Positions 61,173 to 64,000 of a DNA stretch of 64,000 bases are shown here, one piece after another; the stretch's first letter is position 1; each line of letters begins with the position of its first letter. The notes under the pieces are model-generated. The model was not told the origin of the DNA and made no database searches. It worked only from the letters and a program-made list of their open reading frames with translations. Source of the stretch: an uncultured Selenomonas sp. (lineage in GTDB: Bacteria > Bacillota > Negativicutes > Selenomonadales > Selenomonadaceae); contig CAMVGU010000008.1 of the NCBI GenBank assembly GCA_947167105.1, positions 38,635 through 102,634 of the forward strand, read 5' to 3'. The translations under genes were made by a program, and so were the position numbers.

Positions 61173-62156
61173 ATGCTGATTACTAAAACACCTTTTCGTA
61201 TCAGTTTCTGCGGCGGAGGAAGTGACCTGCCTGCTTTTTACAGGCAAGAGGGTGGTTGCGTTCTTTCGACCAGTATAAATAAGTACATGTATATTTCCAT
61301 ACACCCGTATTTTGAAGATGATAGAATATCTCTTAAATATTCAGAAAATGAGAACGTAACGGACATTGACGCAATCCGGCATTCCATATTCCACAAAGTT
61401 TTAAATCAACTTCCAACGTATGGCGTCGAAATCGTCAGTACAGCTGATGTACCCAGCGGAACAGGTCTTGGTTCTTCCAGCTCCTTTACTGTAGGATTGC
61501 TGCATTCTCTGTACAGCTATCACGGCAAGTTTGTGTCTAAAGCTAGATTAGCAGAGGAGGCGTGCGCAGTAGAGATAGAAAAGTTGCATTCACCCATAGG
61601 TAAACAGGATCAATATGCGGCAGCTTTCGGCGGACTCAATTTTATTGAATTCCATATGGACGACACGGTTTCGGTAAACCCGGTAATTCTGGACAGCAGT
61701 ACCAGCCAATGTCTTCAGGATAATCTTGTACTTTTCTATACAGGACTAACGCATGATGCAAATAAAATTCTTGCAGAGCAAAATGCGAATATGGAACACC
61801 GTGACAAAAGACAGAATTTGAGGAAGATGTGCTTAATAGCAAGACAAATGAAGGAAGTGCTGCAGACAGGAGATTTATCATCCTTTGGCAGATTACTTGA
61901 TGAATCCTGGAAACTAAAACGATGCCTGGCCACAAACATAACGGTCAGCGAAATTGACAATCTGTATGACGTGGCTCTCAGGAACGGCGCCGAAGGAGGC
62001 AAATTGCTGGGCGCAGGCGGCGGAGGTTTCCTTTTATTTTATTGCGTAAAAGACAAACAGCCCGGCTTGGCATCGGCCCTGGGACTTAAAGAAATGCCAT
62101 TCAGATTCGAGCGTGACGGCACATCAGTAATTTATATAGGGGACAAATATTGGTAA
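61173..62156 (+). CDS. hddA: D-glycero-D-manno-heptose 7-phosphate kinase
   Basis: 327 residues from ATG 61173; the longer frame overlaps gmhA. A GHMP kinase that puts a phosphate on C1 of heptose 7-phosphate. It starts MLITKTPFRISFCGGGSDLPAFY, as HddA does; ATP loop PSGTGLGSSSSFTVGLL; LHSPIGKQDQYAAAFGGLN; end GAGGGGFLLFYC. With gmhA and the gmhB-hddC fusion it completes the path to GDP-D-glycero-alpha-D-manno-heptose. Confidence 0.92.
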   Translation: MLITKTPFRISFCGGGSDLPAFYRQEGGCVLSTSINKYMYISIHPYFEDDRISLKYSENENVTDIDAIRHSIFHKVLNQLPTYGVEIVSTADVPSGTGLGSSSSFTVGLLHSLYSYHGKFVSKARLAEEACAVEIEKLHSPIGKQDQYAAAFGGLNFIEFHMDDTVSVNPVILDSSTSQCLQDNLVLFYTGLTHDANKILAEQNANMEHRDKRQNLRKMCLIARQMKEVLQTGDLSSFGRLLDESWKLKRCLATNITVSEIDNLYDVALRNGAEGGKLLGAGGGGFLLFYCVKDKQPGLASALGLKEMPFRFERDGTSVIYIGDKYW

Positions 62157-62167
62157 GGTGTGAAAGA

Positions 62168-63283
62168 ATGCCAAGAATTTCAGTATTGATACCAACGTTC
62201 AATGCTTCCGCCTGTCTAAAAAGAGGTGTAGAGAGTATTCTGGCCCAGACATATACTGATCTTGAACTTGTGGTTGTAAACGACTACGGCTCCGCTGACG
62301 GCACCAAGGAGCTTATTGAGGCTTATGCTAAACAGGATGACCGGGTAAGGCTCATTCAACTCAAAAAAAGAGCAGGTCTAGCGAATTCCCTTAATATAGG
62401 CATCAGGGCGTGCCGGGGTGAATACATAGCCCGCATGGATGCAGATGACTACGCATACCCGACACGCCTTTCACGGCAAGTGGCATTTATGGACAGCCAT
62501 CCTGATGTTGTTATTTGCGGCACCGCTATGCGCATCATCGAACCTAATGGCAATGCCAGGACTGTAATCCGATTGGCGGACGATGATTACATCAAGGCGC
62601 AACTCTTATTCGCCTGTGCTCTAGGACATCCGACAGTCATGTTTCGCAAAAATTCCTTCATTAAGAACGGATGGGAATATGATCCGAATGCTATTGCAGA
62701 GGATTTTGACCTTTGGACGCGTGTGGATGGCAAAATGGCCAATCTTTCGGAAATATTGCTGGATTATTACAACTCTGATGATAACAGGTCAAGCAAATTC
62801 AATCTCAAAGTTCATAGTGATTCTTGCAGAATAGTCAAAGAACAACTGGAGCGTAAGCTGGAAATCAGCACAAAGAAATTTCCGGACCATCTCTTTTGGC
62901 TGGATAACTGGACATCCGGATTCAGCTTCGAGGACTATTTGTTAGGATACAAGCTCCTGAAAGAAATAGAGCAAAAAAATTTAGTAAAAAGAATGTATGC
63001 TGATGATGCTTTAGCGGCAATCCTTTGCTCTAAATGGAACCAATATACTTACTATTTAAGGCATACAGTAAAATTGGCAGGACATCTGCCTATATTGCAG
63101 TCTCAAAAGGGCAAGACTTTCTCCGAAAATCTTGCCCAGGCATTGGGTACAAGCAAGCATGAAATAATGTCAGCACTGAAACGTATGACAAGCAATGCAC
63201 TACCCGAAGCAAGCGAAAAAATACTGACCGGCCTATCATCTTCACCACGTGTGGGGGGAGCTTGCCAGTCAGTCCAATATTGA
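62168..63283 (+). CDS. GT2 glycosyltransferase
   Basis: 371 residues from ATG 62168 with AGGTG about 9 bases upstream. GT-A fold: ISVLIPTFNASACLKRGVESILAQTYTDLELVVVNDYGSADGT (here NDYGS instead of the usual NDGS), DxD in ARMDADDYA, and LGHPTVMFRKNSF, EDFDLWTRV near the acceptor side. The last 150 residues are helical with no membrane segment. By position it may use the GDP-heptose made by the preceding genes; that is inference. Confidence 0.88.
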   Translation: MPRISVLIPTFNASACLKRGVESILAQTYTDLELVVVNDYGSADGTKELIEAYAKQDDRVRLIQLKKRAGLANSLNIGIRACRGEYIARMDADDYAYPTRLSRQVAFMDSHPDVVICGTAMRIIEPNGNARTVIRLADDDYIKAQLLFACALGHPTVMFRKNSFIKNGWEYDPNAIAEDFDLWTRVDGKMANLSEILLDYYNSDDNRSSKFNLKVHSDSCRIVKEQLERKLEISTKKFPDHLFWLDNWTSGFSFEDYLLGYKLLKEIEQKNLVKRMYADDALAAILCSKWNQYTYYLRHTVKLAGHLPILQSQKGKTFSENLAQALGTSKHEIMSALKRMTSNALPEASEKILTGLSSSPRVGGACQSVQY

Positions 63284-63311
63284 CAGATTAACAATAGGGA
63301 GAGAGCAGAGC

Positions 63312-63347
63312 ATGGATAATACGATTATGGAAAGGTTTGTGAAGTAA
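63312..63347 (+). CDS. Eleven-codon leader ORF before the methyltransferase gene
   Basis: GGGAGAGAG precedes ATG 63312; the frame reads MDNTIMERFVK and its TAA shares a base with the next ATG (TAATG). It could be a translational coupling device or the relic of a larger gene. It is too short to judge on its own. Confidence 0.3.
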   Translation: MDNTIMERFVK

Positions 63348-63979
63348 TGACGAATATTTTAAATGCCTTGTTGGAACAGGCACACAGGATCAAGCAGACC
63401 AGATGCTTCAGCCATGATGACTCTCTTCCGAGACTGGCGATTTATCCATATGATGAAGCAGGTAGAAACGTATCTAATCTGATCAGGTATATATGGGGTA
63501 TTGAAGCGGATTATCTTGTTGATGATACGACAAAGTCCGATGATGTGCTTTCTTGGGAGGCATTCTCAAGACAGTACAGACCGGGCAAGATGCTAATTCT
63601 CTTTACAGCAGGGCGCAATGGTTTTATTCAGCCTCTTATGCGGCACATGTTTGTTTCAGGGATTAACGCTCGCGATGTCATAATGACAGATAAAAGTAAT
63701 TTTTTGGCAAGCAAGGCGGTTGAGTGGTTGCTTAATAAGCCAGAATACCGAACGATATTGGATGTGGGATGCGGGGCTGGATTGCAAGGTCGTTTTTTCA
63801 AGGATTATGGCCGTCAAGTTACAGGTATCACTATGAGCGATGAGGCTGGATATGCCGGAGAATGCTTGGATCACGTCGTGAAATGCGACTTTTTTGCTTA
63901 TCAGGGAGCACCTTGCAACGCTGTTTGGCTCAGTCATGTCTTGGAGGGCGTGTTTCAAAAACGTCAAAATCAGCTTTAA
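63347..63979 (+). pseudogene. SAM-dependent methyltransferase gene, interrupted by a mobile element
   Basis: 210 codons are open from ATG 63347. Residues about 1-115 are an unnamed N-terminal region. ILDVGCGAGLQGRFFKDYG is a clear class I SAM loop. The domain breaks off after WLSHVLE, where such enzymes go on with His and a further 60-100 residues. The next bases, from 63946, begin GGGCGTGTTTCAAAA, which looks like the inverted-repeat end of an insertion element (compare GGGCGTGTT at 210). The last 10 residues (GVFQKRQNQL) are therefore element-derived. The rest of the gene lies beyond the window, if it is still present. Confidence 0.7.
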
Positions 63980-64000
63980 AACCAGTCTGAAAAAAATCTG
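63946..64000. mobile_element. End of an insertion element (partial, runs off the window)
   Basis: The sequence from GGGCGTGTTTCAAAA onwards disrupts the methyltransferase frame and shares its first nine bases with the MITE at 210-370. No transposase is visible before the window ends, so the family cannot be named. Confidence 0.5.

Overview
The window looks like chromosomal DNA of a Selenomonas-type bacterium (Negativicutes: diderm, within Firmicutes). The main evidence is three genes for outer-membrane porins that start with a signal peptide and one S-layer-homology (SLH) domain followed by a beta-barrel ending in Phe (OmpM/Mep45 type). Firmicute-style control signals (a tRNA-Trp T-box, strong AGGAGG ribosome sites) and diderm genes (heptosyltransferase, type I secretion, lipid-A-type sugar transfer) support this. 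The genus is inferred from protein style, not from a database match.

Layout. 1-552: end of an unknown small gene and a 161-bp MITE. 553-4330: two porin genes on the minus strand, with a small toxin-like gene between them. 4720-14860 (minus): csaB, a DUF5693 protein, a DUF2993 protein, prfB, secA, hpf, a cold-shock gene and a tandem receiver protein. 14970-15310: a second type I toxin-like locus. 15472-19136 (plus): GT39 transferase, polyprenyl-phosphate GT2 and a YdjC/ChbG deacetylase, probably an envelope-lipid decoration set. 19366-20880: third porin. 20940-21340: remnant of a group II intron. 21378-27150 (minus): trpF-trpC-trpB-trpA-trpD behind a Trp T-box, with structured repeats in the gaps. 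27179-32101: three tandem AAA-ATPase/PD-(D/E)XK genes. 32140-43636 (minus): type I secretion genes (ABC-HlyD-ABC) followed by four glycosyltransferase-type genes. 43798-48956: two secreted repeat proteins, the likely secretion substrates. 49106-57330 (minus): a glycan operon with Ugd, a UDP-GlcA-epimerase/TupA-like fusion, a DUF616 glycosyltransferase fusion, a DUF362 protein and a truncated GT4. 57405-58019 (plus): serine recombinase. 58287 to the end (plus): an operon for GDP-D-glycero-D-manno-heptose plus a GT2 and a methyltransferase that is cut by a mobile element at the window edge.

How it fits together. Most of the window builds or decorates the cell surface: SLH porins anchored to the wall, CsaB, secreted repeat proteins with their own exporter and glycosyltransferases, and two divergent glycan operons. 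The most striking signal is between those two operons. A Hin/Gin-type serine recombinase gene is followed at once by two quasi-palindromic sites with an AT core (about 58016-58041 and 58152-58177). They enclose a consensus-like promoter (TTGACT, 17 bp, TATAAT) that points into the heptose operon. This is the arrangement expected of an invertible promoter switch for phase-variable surface glycan. Other notable signals are porin leaders with a covarying anti-Shine-Dalgarno element, two type I toxin-like loci, dispersed hairpin repeats with compensatory changes, and an unnamed domain shared by two adjacent fusion proteins.
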